Origin: Bacteroides gallinarum DSM 18171 = JCM 13658
Lineage (GTDB): Bacteria > Bacteroidota > Bacteroidia > Bacteroidales > Bacteroidaceae
Assembly: GCF_000374365.1 (NCBI RefSeq)
Contig: NZ_KB894131.1
Span: 39,824-103,823 of the forward strand
DNA length: 64,000 bases
Direction: 5' to 3'
The translations under genes were made by a program, and so were the position numbers. Below the pieces are notes generated by a model. The model ran no database searches, had not been told where the DNA came from, and saw only the letters and a list, made by a program, of their open reading frames with translations. This document shows, one piece after another, positions 47,601 to 57,274 of this stretch. Numbering within the stretch: position 1 is the first letter of the stretch; every line of letters begins with the position of its first letter.

Positions 47601-48518
47601 GTGCCGGTCATCGACCAACAAGGAGTAAACACTGTTGCCACGCAAAGAAGAAGGATTATCAAGATTTTCGCGCAATACCTGCCGTACCTGACAAGTTTCC
47701 GAATCGAGTATCCATATACCACCGCCATCAACACCCACCCAAAGTGAAGTAGTATCGGGTATCAGAATATCCCGTACAATAAGTTTCGGAAATTGTGGAA
47801 CCGTAGCTTTCCGAGCTATCTGGTCGGCAAGGTCATACCGCCACAATCCTGCATTGTAGGTACCTATCCAAACACGACGGGTATGTGCATCATAGCGAGC
47901 AGATGATATAATATAAGGAAGGTGACCTTGCAATTTAGTTTGTGTACGATTATGGGTATCGATACGATATATGGAAGATTGTACAAAGGCCAATGCATAA
48001 CAACCCTCCAATGGTGTAATATTAGAAATACCCGTTATATCATCGAATGCCTGTATAACCTCTTCACCCGTCCAAAAAAAGATACCGGTACTAGTGCTTA
48101 TCCATACTCTTCCATCGACATCTATTAACAAATTAGTTACCCAATCCTTATTTCCCAATAATGATGAAAGCGTAAACCAGCGGTCGAATCTATCCAGTAC
48201 ACGGTTGTAACGGAATATCTGTCCATTTTGAGTAGCAACAACCAACAGCCCTCCACGGCAAGCCATTTTGACCTGCATCACATCAGTCGTAGCAAACGGG
48301 AGCTGGTAGAGCCGGTAATCATCAGTCGCAACCCGCAAAACCCCAGTACGCGAGGCAGCCCAGACAAATCCGTCATCATCACGCACCACAGCGGTTATTT
48401 CACGCATAGAAATACCAGACAAATCATTAATATTACAGAAAGCGAAATCTTGGGATACCACTACATTGGAAAAAACCGATATCAGAAAGGCAAATATTAA
48501 TAATAAAGCGTTTTTCAT
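44694..48518 (-). CDS. Hybrid two-component system regulator (HTCS)
   Basis: 1274 residues. Signal peptide (MKNALLLIFAFLISVFSNVVVSQ region), two seven-bladed sensor propellers with many reg_prop repeats (about 25-670), Y_Y_Y domain (about 690-750), and one membrane helix near 755-778. Then come HisKA with His787 (MAHDIRTSLMLIKAP), HATPase_c (DNLLSNAVKYS, GSGIGLLMTKRYI), receiver with Asp1078 (VVSDVVMPRMDG) and Lys (YLVKPFD), and AraC-type HTH (LYKKIKALTNLSVVEFIRS, CGFNTPAYFSRVFKEFFGKTP). It senses an oligosaccharide in the periplasm and switches on PUL genes. It is divergent from the CE1 genes. The operator shared by 20721, 24685 and 48748 is its best candidate target. The AraC domain appears intact. 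Confidence 0.95.
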   Translation of the reverse strand: MKNALLLIFAFLISVFSNVVVSQDFAFCNINDLSGISMREITAVVRDDDGFVWAASRTGVLRVATDDYRLYQLPFATTDVMQVKMACRGGLLVVATQNGQIFRYNRVLDRFDRWFTLSSLLGNKDWVTNLLIDVDGRVWISTSTGIFFWTGEEVIQAFDDITGISNITPLEGCYALAFVQSSIYRIDTHNRTQTKLQGHLPYIISSARYDAHTRRVWIGTYNAGLWRYDLADQIARKATVPQFPKLIVRDILIPDTTSLWVGVDGGGIWILDSETCQVRQVLRENLDNPSSLRGNSVYSLLVDDRHRVWTATNSGGLQYTEITHSNVEHLVHGINNPQSLHNNEVNHIVTDSQGNLWIATNDGISLREARTHKWKQLYSGCQQVFLSLATDKNGRIYAGTYGEGLYVLDETTGRELHHYTGYDGNIFGAGGFVFATYVDSEGDVWMGGVKGNVYCCHATSGKLRMYDMQPVYCFAELSPGQILLGCAYGLLLMDKKTGKFDVLLSGYTVHDIAVAGRTIWICTSGGVIGLDMHTAEQVRITTQQGLPSNYTKSILLTGNNLWIGTDNGLCCYNLFHKQVRIFATQQQLANVSFSVNAACQLPDGRLAFGSNNGLVLFHPDKINAVRSSGRIYFSDIRVSGRSIRETVDFNLSVPIDSLSTLHLNYPQNSFTLSVLPLGCVSKSVSFSRRLVGQDETWSTYTTNRYINYTNLPAGNYTLCIRLYDGSLLSQRQLSIIVEPPFWQMIWFRLLVAAIIIGLLFLTSRYYIQHLHRRYSDEKIRFFTRMAHDIRTSLMLIKAPIEELHREKSLSQWGTKCLALASEQTTRLSDTATQLLDFEKLDVGCEQPVFTDLNLTDLIRRRTGIYASYAAGKQIDVKVDLTPEDYWVQADVHMLERVVDNLLSNAVKYSTSGEHIEVTFTGKANEWVLRVKDYGMGISKAAQRKLFHEFYRSDNAVNAQTVGSGIGLLMTKRYISIHGGKIAVTSELGIGTTFDITVPLRHASQTKTANVPVADKIEIPESGDMEVHDMHILIVEDNRALCEFMVHPLREHFRVTTANDGQQAWEMLNDLQPDLVVSDVVMPRMDGFELCCRIKSTYETSHIPVILLTALSDKTNQLHGLGLGADNYLVKPFDMALLASRITSIIRNRRTVLQKAIETKRDDVRSIVANRMNDEFIKKAVECVRANIANENFGKEEFASALALSQSLLYKKIKALTNLSVVEFIRSIRLNYAMELLCSGKFNVTEVSEMCGFNTPAYFSRVFKEFFGKTPTEVI

Positions 48519-48537
48519 ATATTATAATTCTATATTA

Positions 48538-48545
48538 CAAAGATA
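48538..48545 (-). promoter_or_regulatory. -7 box for the HTCS gene
   Basis: On the - strand, TATCTTTG lies 20 bp before the HTCS start. No well-spaced TTG was found. The remainder of 48546-48747 is AT-rich and shows no other clear signal. Confidence 0.5.
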
Positions 48546-48747
48546 ATACAACAATAAACAATAGAAAAACAAACAACAAAATGTTTTTCCTTATACCATT
48601 AAGGTAACATACCACGTATTGAAAGTTTGTACAAATTAAAACATTTAATTAATATACAATAATAAATATATGTAATGCGTAACTATACACCATATAGTTT
48701 CAGATGAACTAAAGAAAAAAAAGAGTACATATGCCTATATATTACTT

Positions 48748-48808
48748 AAAAGTGTAAGGAAAGTGTTCAAAAGTACAAAGAAAGGAGCTGGAAATACGGC
48801 TATCTTTG
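48748..48808 (+). promoter_or_regulatory. Third copy of the operator/-7 layout, before the CE1 operon
   Basis: AAAAGTGTAA (48748-48757) and AAAAGTACAA (48769-48778), 21 bp apart, then TATCTTTG (48801-48808). Half-site spacing and distance to the -7 box are identical, base for base, to the copy at 20721. No -33 box. The -7 box also decides the start of the next gene, since an upstream ATG at 48763 would lie inside the operator. Confidence 0.78.
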
Positions 48809-48837
48809 CGAAGTCAACAACAAAAAATATAGAATTT

Positions 48838-49968
48838 ATGAACAGAATCCTCACCTTTCTATTGCTTCAAGTAGTATGTTCGGGAATTCTCCTGGCACAA
48901 CCTAGCCGCCGTACACAGGATGAATCTACACTACCCGGCAAACGTAGCGAGCTCAATGTCCGTAATGCCACGTACCCACGCCTTTTACCCGGCAATCGTA
49001 TAGAATTTAAAATAAAAGCGCCTGACGCTCAAAAAGTACAAATCGATTTAGGCCGTAAATACGACCTCGTACGCAATACCAATGGCGAATGGAGTTGTAT
49101 TACCGATTCGCTTACACAAGGTTTTCACTACTATTTTCTTATTATCGACGGAGTATCCGTTGCTGACCCCGCCAGTGAATCTTTCTACGGATGCAGTATG
49201 ATGACAAGTGGTGTGGAAATTCCTTACCCAGATGGTGATGTACGATTTTATATGTCGGATGTACCCCACGGAGATATCCGTATAAAACGATACTTCTCCA
49301 AAACAGCCAATGAATGGAGGCGTATGTTCGTATATTGTCCACCCGGTTACGATACATCCATACAATCCTACCCCGTACTCTATCTACAGCACGGTGGCGG
49401 CGAAGATGAACGCGGCTGGTCTAATCAGGGACGCACCGACATCATCATGGACAATTTAATAGCAAAGGGGAAAGCAAAACCCATGATTGTCGTTATGACA
49501 GACGGCAACACTAACGATTTCGAAAGCGAACTTCTTAAAGAGTGCATTCCATTCGTAGAAAAAAACTTCCGTGTAAAAACCGACCGTAATAACCGTGCAT
49601 TGGCAGGACTCTCCATGGGAGGTATCCAAACTTTAAACGTAGGCATTCCTAACCTCGACTATTTTGCTTATTTAGGGGTATTCAGTTCCGGTTGGTGGGC
49701 CAATCCTACTCCTTTCGGAGGCGGTAGTGATACCGAGAAATACTATAAAATGTTACAAGATAAAAAAGATGATTACAACACGAAGCTGAAACAATTTTGG
49801 ATTTCCATGGGAGGCAAAGAAGACATCGCTTACAATAATTGCCAGATAATGATGAAACGCTTCGACCAGATAGGTATCAAATACACATATTTCGAAACCC
49901 CGGGCGGGCATACCTGGCCTGTATGGCGCGAAAGCCTATATCAATTCGCCCCGCTTCTTTTCAAATGA
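48838..49968 (+). CDS. CE1-type feruloyl/acetyl esterase with N-terminal CBM48-like domain (copy 1)
   Basis: 376 residues from the ATG at 48838; the earlier in-frame ATG at 48763 overlaps the operator. Signal peptide ends LLAQPS. Residues about 35-130 form an E-set/CBM48-like domain (NRIEFKIKAPDAQKVQIDL, FHYYFLIIDGVSVADP). The esterase-D alpha/beta-hydrolase domain follows: [17 protein letters not shown], nucleophile Ser259 in AGLSMGGIQTL, and catalytic His358 in PGGHTWPVWRESL. Enzymes of this build in Bacteroides xylan loci remove ferulate or acetyl groups from arabinoxylan or pectic side chains. Secreted. First gene of a four-gene run under the HTCS-type operator; copy 2 follows by 46 bp. 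Confidence 0.87.
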   Translation: MNRILTFLLLQVVCSGILLAQPSRRTQDESTLPGKRSELNVRNATYPRLLPGNRIEFKIKAPDAQKVQIDLGRKYDLVRNTNGEWSCITDSLTQGFHYYFLIIDGVSVADPASESFYGCSMMTSGVEIPYPDGDVRFYMSDVPHGDIRIKRYFSKTANEWRRMFVYCPPGYDTSIQSYPVLYLQHGGGEDERGWSNQGRTDIIMDNLIAKGKAKPMIVVMTDGNTNDFESELLKECIPFVEKNFRVKTDRNNRALAGLSMGGIQTLNVGIPNLDYFAYLGVFSSGWWANPTPFGGGSDTEKYYKMLQDKKDDYNTKLKQFWISMGGKEDIAYNNCQIMMKRFDQIGIKYTYFETPGGHTWPVWRESLYQFAPLLFK

Positions 49969-49984
49969 CAGTAAAAATAGGTAA

Positions 49985-51166
<1,182 letters not shown>

Positions 51167-51195
51167 TATGTATTATTGAGAAACACACCATAACA

Positions 51196-51894
51196 ATGAA
51201 GATTCCTTATTACAGAGTATGGTTGGCGATTTGCTTCGCCACCCTAATGAGTGTGCAGGGATATGCACAGAACAAAGAAACCGCCTCTCGTTTGGCCCCC
51301 TATTTTTCATTGGGTACTACCGACATCGTATCACCCGACGATGATGGTTTTATCCGCCGTTGGCTATTGCTCGAACCTATCGACAAGCCTAACCGTAGCA
51401 ACACGGTATTTACGGACAGCTATATCCGTAAGGCGTTTACTACCGAATATTTTCCCGGACAGTTCACCGTACTGCCCAAAGACGGAGACAAAGTAAAAGT
51501 CGGGAAACAGAAGCTGACCTGGCACGCCCTCGACAGTAACCTGTTTAACGTAAAACTATTCCGTTTTGCATCTAATCTTCAAAAACAAATATATGGCGTA
51601 CTGTTCTGGGCTGTCACAGTTATCAATTGCCCGGAAGACATACCGAATGTCAGGATATCGGTTGGTTCAAATTCCGCCTCTATGTGGTGGTTGAACGGCG
51701 AAGAAGCTGTCATTCTATCCGGTGACCGCCGTATGGTAAAAGACGATTGCCTGTCCAAACGGCTGACCTTGAAAAAAGGAAAAAATATTATCCGCGGAGC
51801 TGTTATCAACGGACCCGGAATGAGTGATTTCTGTATCCGCCTCCTTGACGAAAAGGGAGCTCCTGTTAAAAACATTACTATCAGTTATAAATAA
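51196..51894 (+). CDS. Secreted stand-alone beta-sandwich module, function unknown
   Basis: 232 residues with signal peptide ending QGYAQ. I do not recognise a catalytic family. The second half reads like a PA14/CBM-like jelly roll: VRISVGSNSASMWWLNGEEAVIL, then LTLKKGKNIIRGAVINGPG, then DFCIRLLDEKG. This pattern is common as an N-terminal domain of larger Bacteroides esterases and glycosidases. The first half (ASRLAPYFSLGTTDIVSPDD, RRWLLLEP) also matches the start of such modules. Here it stands alone between a CE1 gene and a GH43 gene whose start is 2 bp downstream, so translation is likely coupled. It may be a split-off binding domain that works with either neighbour. Confidence 0.65.
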   Translation: MKIPYYRVWLAICFATLMSVQGYAQNKETASRLAPYFSLGTTDIVSPDDDGFIRRWLLLEPIDKPNRSNTVFTDSYIRKAFTTEYFPGQFTVLPKDGDKVKVGKQKLTWHALDSNLFNVKLFRFASNLQKQIYGVLFWAVTVINCPEDIPNVRISVGSNSASMWWLNGEEAVILSGDRRMVKDDCLSKRLTLKKGKNIIRGAVINGPGMSDFCIRLLDEKGAPVKNITISYK

Positions 51895-51896
51895 CC

Positions 51897-53348
51897 ATGA
51901 AAACAAAAACTATATTCTTGGGTGTTGCAACCCTATTATCCCTGCTGATATCTGAAAAAACAACCGCACAAATCGGAGAACCTTATATACACGACCCTTC
52001 CACTATTATGGAATGCGAAGGCAAATATTACACCTTCGGTACAGGCGGAGGCGGACTGATTTCCGAGGACGGCTGGACGTGGAATAGCGGAGGAGTAAGA
52101 CCCGGAGGAGGTGCGGCTCCCGATGCCGTGAAAATAGGCGACCGTTATCTGATTGCTTACAGCGCCACCGGAGGAGGTCTCGGAGGTAGTCATCGCGGTA
52201 CGGTACTGACTATGTGGAACAAGACATTAGACCCTAACTCGCCCGATTTCAAATATACGGAAGCAATTGCCGTTGCTTCGTCCGAAGACAATGAGGACTG
52301 TGATGCTATCGATGCCGGACTGTTGCTTGACCCTACCGACGGACGCCTGTGGTTATCTTACGGCACCTACTTCGGTTTTATCCGGCTGGTCGAACTCGAC
52401 CCTGCCACCGGCAAACGAATGGAAGGCAACGAACCTATCAACATCGCTATCGACTGCGAGGCAACCGACCTGATATACCGTGACGGCTGGTACTATCTGC
52501 TCGGCACGCACGGCACCTGCTGCGACGGCCCCAATTCTACATACAACATCGTAGTAGGCCGCTCACGCAAAGTCACAGGTCCTTACGTTGACAACATGGG
52601 TAGGGATATGCTGGAAGGCGGTGGAAAAATGGTACTCGCTGCAGGAAACCGCCAGACCGGTCCGGGACATTTCGGACGCTTCATCGAAACCGACGGAGTA
52701 GAAAAGATGTCATGCCACTTTGAAGCCGATTTCGACCGTGGCGGCCGTAGCGTACTTGCCATACGCCCGCTTCTGTGGAAAAACGGATGGCCGGTAGCAG
52801 GTGAAGTATTCAAGGAAGGTACATACGAAATAGAATCCGAACGCAGAGGATACGCTCTTGAACTTTGCGTCGACTTCGTACGCATGGAAGGAGTCAGACA
52901 CCGTTTCTGGGAAAAAAGTGACGAACCTATCCTGCCTTTGAAGTCGCAAACTCTGGAAGATGTAATCGACACATGGCCGCAAGGTAACATCGATGTAAGA
53001 ATCGGTGACTACATGTTCCGCCCCCACCAAAGGTGGACAATCACTGCCGTACCCGATGCCGGCGGATATTTAGGAGGCCCTTACTACAAAATAGTGATTG
53101 AAGGAACCAACCGCGCACTGGCTGCCACTGCAGATGCCGAGGTAGTGACCGTACCCGAATTTACAGGTACTCCCGAACAACTCTGGAAAATAGAGCAGCT
53201 CACCGACGGCACCTACCGTATCATGCCCCAAAAGATACCCGGTATCGATGAAGAACTGGTATTGGTATCCGTAGGCGATAGTACTCCTTCACTCGGTAAA
53301 TTCGACATGAATAGCGATAATTCCAAATGGAATTTCCGTGACCATTAA
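51897..53348 (+). CDS. GH43 arabinanase-like enzyme with C-terminal ricin-type (CBM13-like) domain
   Basis: 483 residues with signal peptide ending TTAQ. The GH43 propeller (about 26-330) has base Asp33 (YIHDPSTIME), a central AIDAGLLLDPTDGRLWLSYG, and CEATDLIYRDGWYYLLGTHGTCC followed by NSTYNIVVGRS. The last pattern, with its CC pair and STYNI, resembles endo-1,5-alpha-L-arabinanases rather than xylosidases. The C-terminal 120 residues (YYKIVIEGTNRALAATADAE, EQLWKIEQLTDGTYRIMPQ) look like a ricin-type beta-trefoil. Last gene of the CE1 run and followed by a terminator at 53403. An arabinanase-like enzyme beside feruloyl-type esterases suggests feruloylated arabinan or arabinoxylan; this is inference. 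Confidence 0.8.
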   Translation: MKTKTIFLGVATLLSLLISEKTTAQIGEPYIHDPSTIMECEGKYYTFGTGGGGLISEDGWTWNSGGVRPGGGAAPDAVKIGDRYLIAYSATGGGLGGSHRGTVLTMWNKTLDPNSPDFKYTEAIAVASSEDNEDCDAIDAGLLLDPTDGRLWLSYGTYFGFIRLVELDPATGKRMEGNEPINIAIDCEATDLIYRDGWYYLLGTHGTCCDGPNSTYNIVVGRSRKVTGPYVDNMGRDMLEGGGKMVLAAGNRQTGPGHFGRFIETDGVEKMSCHFEADFDRGGRSVLAIRPLLWKNGWPVAGEVFKEGTYEIESERRGYALELCVDFVRMEGVRHRFWEKSDEPILPLKSQTLEDVIDTWPQGNIDVRIGDYMFRPHQRWTITAVPDAGGYLGGPYYKIVIEGTNRALAATADAEVVTVPEFTGTPEQLWKIEQLTDGTYRIMPQKIPGIDEELVLVSVGDSTPSLGKFDMNSDNSKWNFRDH

Positions 53349-53402
53349 CAATAAGCGAATCAGCATCATAAAAACAGAAACACAAAAATTATAATATAAA
53401 TA

Positions 53403-53475
53403 TCAGGCGTGAATGACACAGATTTATAGAAAAGCGCTCCGGTCCATACTCAAAATCTGTCATATTCACGCCTGA
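53403..53475. terminator. Hairpin ending the CE1/GH43 run
   Basis: TCAGGCGTGAAT (53403-53414) pairs with ATTCACGCCTGA (53464-53475). A second inner stem (CAGATTT with AAATCTG) extends it past a 3-base internal loop. A short T run (ACAATTTT) follows. The remaining 53476-53602 shows nothing else clear. Confidence 0.78.
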
Positions 53476-53602
53476 ACAATTTTATAGAAAAGCAACCTGT
53501 CCCTCCGTTCCCGACCGATACGTATCTCCGTAATCCGGAAAAATCGCCCTGATAACTCATAAACCCTGCAGAAAGCGCAGCTTCAAAAAACTCCTACATA
53601 GG

Positions 53603-53634
53603 TTTTCTTTAATGGAATATAATTCGTATTTTTG
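53603..53634 (+). promoter_or_regulatory. Promoter of parC
   Basis: TATTTTTG at 53627-53634 matches the -7 box, and TTTT at 53603-53606 is a 3-of-4 match to the -33 box with a 20-bp spacer. It lies 56 bp before the parC start. Confidence 0.65.
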
Positions 53635-53690
53635 CCTGCAACCTGCCTAAAACCGGCAGTTATTCATGAATAGACAATTCCCGAACAAAT

Positions 53691-56405
53691 ATGAGCGAAG
53701 ACTTTGAAGGACCGAAAGACGATTTGGATAAAGAACTCCCGGAAGGGGGCGAAATACATTCGGATTATAAACCTGCGGATACGAACGATGCAAACATCAA
53801 GCACCAACTGAGCGGAATGTACCAGAACTGGTTCCTGGATTATGCCTCGTACGTAATCCTGGAACGTGCCGTACCCCACATCATGGACGGGTTGAAACCC
53901 GTGCAGCGGCGTATCCTGCACTCCATGCGACGTATGGAGGACGGGCGCTACAACAAAGTGGCGAACATCGTGGGGCACACCATGCAGTTCCACCCGCACG
54001 GCGATGCCAGTATCGGTGATGCGCTGGTGCAGCTCGGCCAGAAAGACCTGCTCATCGACTGCCAGGGAAACTGGGGTAATATCCTCACGGGAGACAGCGC
54101 AGCCGCCCCCCGTTACATAGAGGCACGCCTTTCCAAATTTGCGCTTGATGTGGTGTTCAATCCCAAAACGACCGAATGGAAACTGTCGTACGACGGACGA
54201 AACAAAGAACCGGTGACACTGCCCGTCAAGTTCCCGTTGCTGTTGGCGCAAGGCGTGGAAGGTATTGCCGTAGGACTTTCGTCCAAGATACTGCCGCACA
54301 ACTTCAACGAGCTTTGTGACGCATCCGTAAAATACCTGCACGACGAAGAATTCAGACTCTACCCTGACTTCCAGACGGGCGGTAACATCGACGTATCGAA
54401 ATACAATGATGGCGAACGCGGCGGCGCCGTACGTGTACGCGCCAAAATTGAAAAGGCAGACAACAAAACGCTCGTTATCCGGGAAATACCCTACGGAAAG
54501 ACGGTAGCCAGCGTCTGCGACTCTATCGTCAAGGCAAGCGAAAAAGGAAAAATCAAGATAAAAAAAGTAGAAGACCTTACTTCCGGCAGCGTAGAGATAC
54601 TGGTACATCTCGCCCCCGGCGTGTCGTCGGACAAAACAATCGATGCGCTGTATGCCTTTACGGACTGCGAAGTAAGCGTCTCGCCCAACTGCTGCGTTAT
54701 CGACGAGCAGAAGCCGCACTTCCTCACCGTAAGCGATGTGTTGAAGAAGTCGGTAGACAATACGCAGGCCTTGCTGCGGCAGGAACTGGAAATACGGAAA
54801 GGCGAGATACTGGAAAACCTGCACTTCTCCTCACTGGAAAAGATATTCATCGAAGAACGCATCTATAAAGACAAGGAATTCGAGCAAGCCAAGAGCATGG
54901 ATGCCGCCTGCGAGCACATCGACGAGCGCCTGACGCCTTACTACCCCACATTCATCCGCGAGGTGACCAAGGAGGACATCCTCCGACTCATGGAGATAAA
55001 AATGGCGCGTATCCTCAAATTCAATTCCGACAAGGCGGAAGAACTGATTGCCCGCATGAAAGCGGATATCGAGGAGATAGACCGCCACCTGGCTAACATC
55101 GTGGAATACACGGTAGACTGGTTCCGCATGCTGAAAGAGAAATATGGCAAGGCGTTCCCGCGCCGCACGGAACTGCGTAACTTCGATACGATAGACTCCA
55201 CTAAGGTGGTGGAAGCCAACGAGAAGCTATACATCAACCGCGAGGAAGGCTTTATCGGCACCGGCTTGAAGAAAGACGAGTTCATAGCCAACTGCTCCGA
55301 CCTCGACGATGTCATCGTTTTCTTCCGCGACGGACGCTACATCATAACGCCGGTAGCGGACAAGAAGTTCGTGGGCAAGAACATACTCTACGCCAACGTA
55401 TTCAAGAAGAACGACAAACGCACCATTTACAACGTCGTTTACCGCGACGGGAAAGAAGGTACGCATTACATCAAGCGTTTCGCCGTAACTTCCGTAGTGC
55501 GCGACCGCGAGTACGACGTGACGCAAGGCACGCCCGACTCGCGCATCGTATATTTCACCGCCAACCCCAACGGCGAGGCGGAAATCATCAAAGTAACGCT
55601 CAAGCCCAACCCGCGCATACGCCGCATAATCTTCGAGGAAGATTTCAGCCAGATAAATATCAAGGGACGCCAGGCCATGGGAAATATACTCACCCGCAAC
55701 CCGGTTCACAAGATAGCCCTGAAACAACGCGGCGGTTCTACGCTGGGCGGACGGAAAGTATGGTTCGACCAGGACGTGCTGCGCCTCAACTACGACGGTC
55801 GCGGCGAATACCTCGGCGAGTTCCAGAGCGACGAGCAAATCCTGGTGGTACTGAACAGCGGTGAGTTCTATACCAGCAATTTCGATGTGAACAACCACTA
55901 CGAAGACAACATACGGGTACTGGAAAAATACGAGGCGGACAAGGTATGGACTGCCGTCCTCTATGATGCCGACCAGCAGAACTATCCGTACATCAAACGT
56001 TTCTGTTTCGAGGCGAGCAGCCGCAAGCAGAACTACCTGGGCGAGAACAAGTCCAACCGCCTTATCCTCCTGACGGACGAATACTACCCGCGGCTGGAAG
56101 TTATCTTCGGCGGGCACGACAGCTTCCGCGAGCCGCTGGTAATCGAAGCGGACGAGTTTATCGCCGTAAAAGGTTTCAAGGCCAAAGGAAAGCGGCTGAC
56201 CACCTATACGCTGGACACTATCAACGAATTAGAGCCCACCCGCCGGCGGGAAACCCGGCAGACCAACGAAAATGCCGAAACGGAAGAAGCCGAAATCCTG
56301 GACCCCGACCACGGGAAAAGCGAGAGCGACATATTGGACGAATTGACCGGGCAAATGAAACTGTTCTCTAACGATGATGACGACAAGGAAAACGAAACTA
56401 CCTAA
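53691..56405 (+). CDS. parC: DNA topoisomerase IV subunit A (type IIA topoisomerase A subunit)
   Basis: 904 residues. The winged-helix and tower domains begin at SYVILERAVPHIMDGLKPVQRRILHSM. The catalytic Tyr142 lies in SAAAPRYIEARLS, and the QFHPHGDASIGDAL block precedes it. The C-terminal third (about 540-830) is a beta-pinwheel of repeated VYRDGKEGTHYIKRF-type blades. An element ALKQRGGSTLGG (from Gln679) is like a degenerate GyrA-box, but the full QRRGGKG of gyrase is missing, so ParC is the better name. The tail is acidic (NDDDDKENE). It separates chromosomes together with ParE, which is not in the window. The downstream DUF3316 gene overlaps its end by 32 bp. Confidence 0.9.
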   Translation: MSEDFEGPKDDLDKELPEGGEIHSDYKPADTNDANIKHQLSGMYQNWFLDYASYVILERAVPHIMDGLKPVQRRILHSMRRMEDGRYNKVANIVGHTMQFHPHGDASIGDALVQLGQKDLLIDCQGNWGNILTGDSAAAPRYIEARLSKFALDVVFNPKTTEWKLSYDGRNKEPVTLPVKFPLLLAQGVEGIAVGLSSKILPHNFNELCDASVKYLHDEEFRLYPDFQTGGNIDVSKYNDGERGGAVRVRAKIEKADNKTLVIREIPYGKTVASVCDSIVKASEKGKIKIKKVEDLTSGSVEILVHLAPGVSSDKTIDALYAFTDCEVSVSPNCCVIDEQKPHFLTVSDVLKKSVDNTQALLRQELEIRKGEILENLHFSSLEKIFIEERIYKDKEFEQAKSMDAACEHIDERLTPYYPTFIREVTKEDILRLMEIKMARILKFNSDKAEELIARMKADIEEIDRHLANIVEYTVDWFRMLKEKYGKAFPRRTELRNFDTIDSTKVVEANEKLYINREEGFIGTGLKKDEFIANCSDLDDVIVFFRDGRYIITPVADKKFVGKNILYANVFKKNDKRTIYNVVYRDGKEGTHYIKRFAVTSVVRDREYDVTQGTPDSRIVYFTANPNGEAEIIKVTLKPNPRIRRIIFEEDFSQINIKGRQAMGNILTRNPVHKIALKQRGGSTLGGRKVWFDQDVLRLNYDGRGEYLGEFQSDEQILVVLNSGEFYTSNFDVNNHYEDNIRVLEKYEADKVWTAVLYDADQQNYPYIKRFCFEASSRKQNYLGENKSNRLILLTDEYYPRLEVIFGGHDSFREPLVIEADEFIAVKGFKAKGKRLTTYTLDTINELEPTRRRETRQTNENAETEEAEILDPDHGKSESDILDELTGQMKLFSNDDDDKENETT

Positions 56406-57237
56406 ATGGGCGGCGCCGGTTATCTGCCTGGTTCTCCTGCTATGCGGCGGAACCATGCAGGCACAGCTTCCTGCAGAAGCAGAAGGCATGGAGAAAAGCC
56501 GTCTCGTAACCCGTGCCACCATGTACGGCGTAGGTTTCACGAATGTATTCGACACCTACCTGTCCCCGCAAGAATATACCGGAATCGATTTCCGTGTCTC
56601 GCGCGAGAGTATGCGCATGACCAAATGGATGGACGGCAGGCTTTCCCTGCAAAGCTTCTTCCAGGCAGACCTCGGCTATACCCACAACAAGGTGGACAAC
56701 AACAATACATTCTCCGCATTGGCAAACTGGAATTACGGGTTGCACTACAACTTCCCCATAACGGATAACTTCAAGCTGCTTGCCGGCGGCCTTGCCGACC
56801 TGAACGGCGGTTTCGTTTACAACCTGCGCAACACCAACAATCCGGCATCGGCACGCGCCTACATCAACCTGGACGCTTCAGGCATGGCTATCTGGAACCT
56901 GCGGATAAAGAACTACCCGCTGACGCTGCGCTACCAGGTCAATCTGCCGTTAATGGGCGTTATGTTCTCGCCGCACTACGGCCAGTCGTACTACGAAATC
57001 TTCTCGCTGGGCAACGGCAGCGGAGTCGTGAAGTTCACCTCATTGCACAACCAGCCGTCGCTACGGCAGATGCTCACGGCGGACTTCCCGGTGGGACGTG
57101 CCAAAATGCGCTTCGCCTACGTATGGGACGCCCAGCAATCCAAAGTAAACGATATAAAGACGCATACCTACTCGCACGTATTCATGGTAGGCTTCGTAAA
57201 AGAGCTGTACCTGCTGAAAAACAAGAAGAAAAGATAA
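56374..57237 (+). CDS. DUF3316-family secreted protein, probable outer-membrane beta-barrel
   Basis: 287 residues. The start overlaps the end of parC in another frame (32 bp), so it is translationally coupled. A signal peptide ends GGTMQAQ. The mature part is rich in alternating strands (RATMYGVGFTNVFDTYLSP, FSALANWNYGLHYNFPI, KLLAGGLADLNGGFVYNL, MRFAYVWDAQQS), which fits a small outer-membrane barrel. The family in Bacteroidetes is called DUF3316 and has no known function. Beyond the tight spacing there is no reason to link it with topoisomerase. The S41 peptidase gene follows by 37 bp. Confidence 0.75.
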   Translation: MMTTRKTKLPKWAAPVICLVLLLCGGTMQAQLPAEAEGMEKSRLVTRATMYGVGFTNVFDTYLSPQEYTGIDFRVSRESMRMTKWMDGRLSLQSFFQADLGYTHNKVDNNNTFSALANWNYGLHYNFPITDNFKLLAGGLADLNGGFVYNLRNTNNPASARAYINLDASGMAIWNLRIKNYPLTLRYQVNLPLMGVMFSPHYGQSYYEIFSLGNGSGVVKFTSLHNQPSLRQMLTADFPVGRAKMRFAYVWDAQQSKVNDIKTHTYSHVFMVGFVKELYLLKNKKKR

Positions 57238-57274
57238 CGGAATGATGAAACGGTAAAGCGACAGAGAGTGATAA

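Noticed and set aside
48763..48837. Longer N-terminus of the first CE1 esterase
   Set aside because: It overlaps the operator and the -7 box; the signal peptide begins at 48838.
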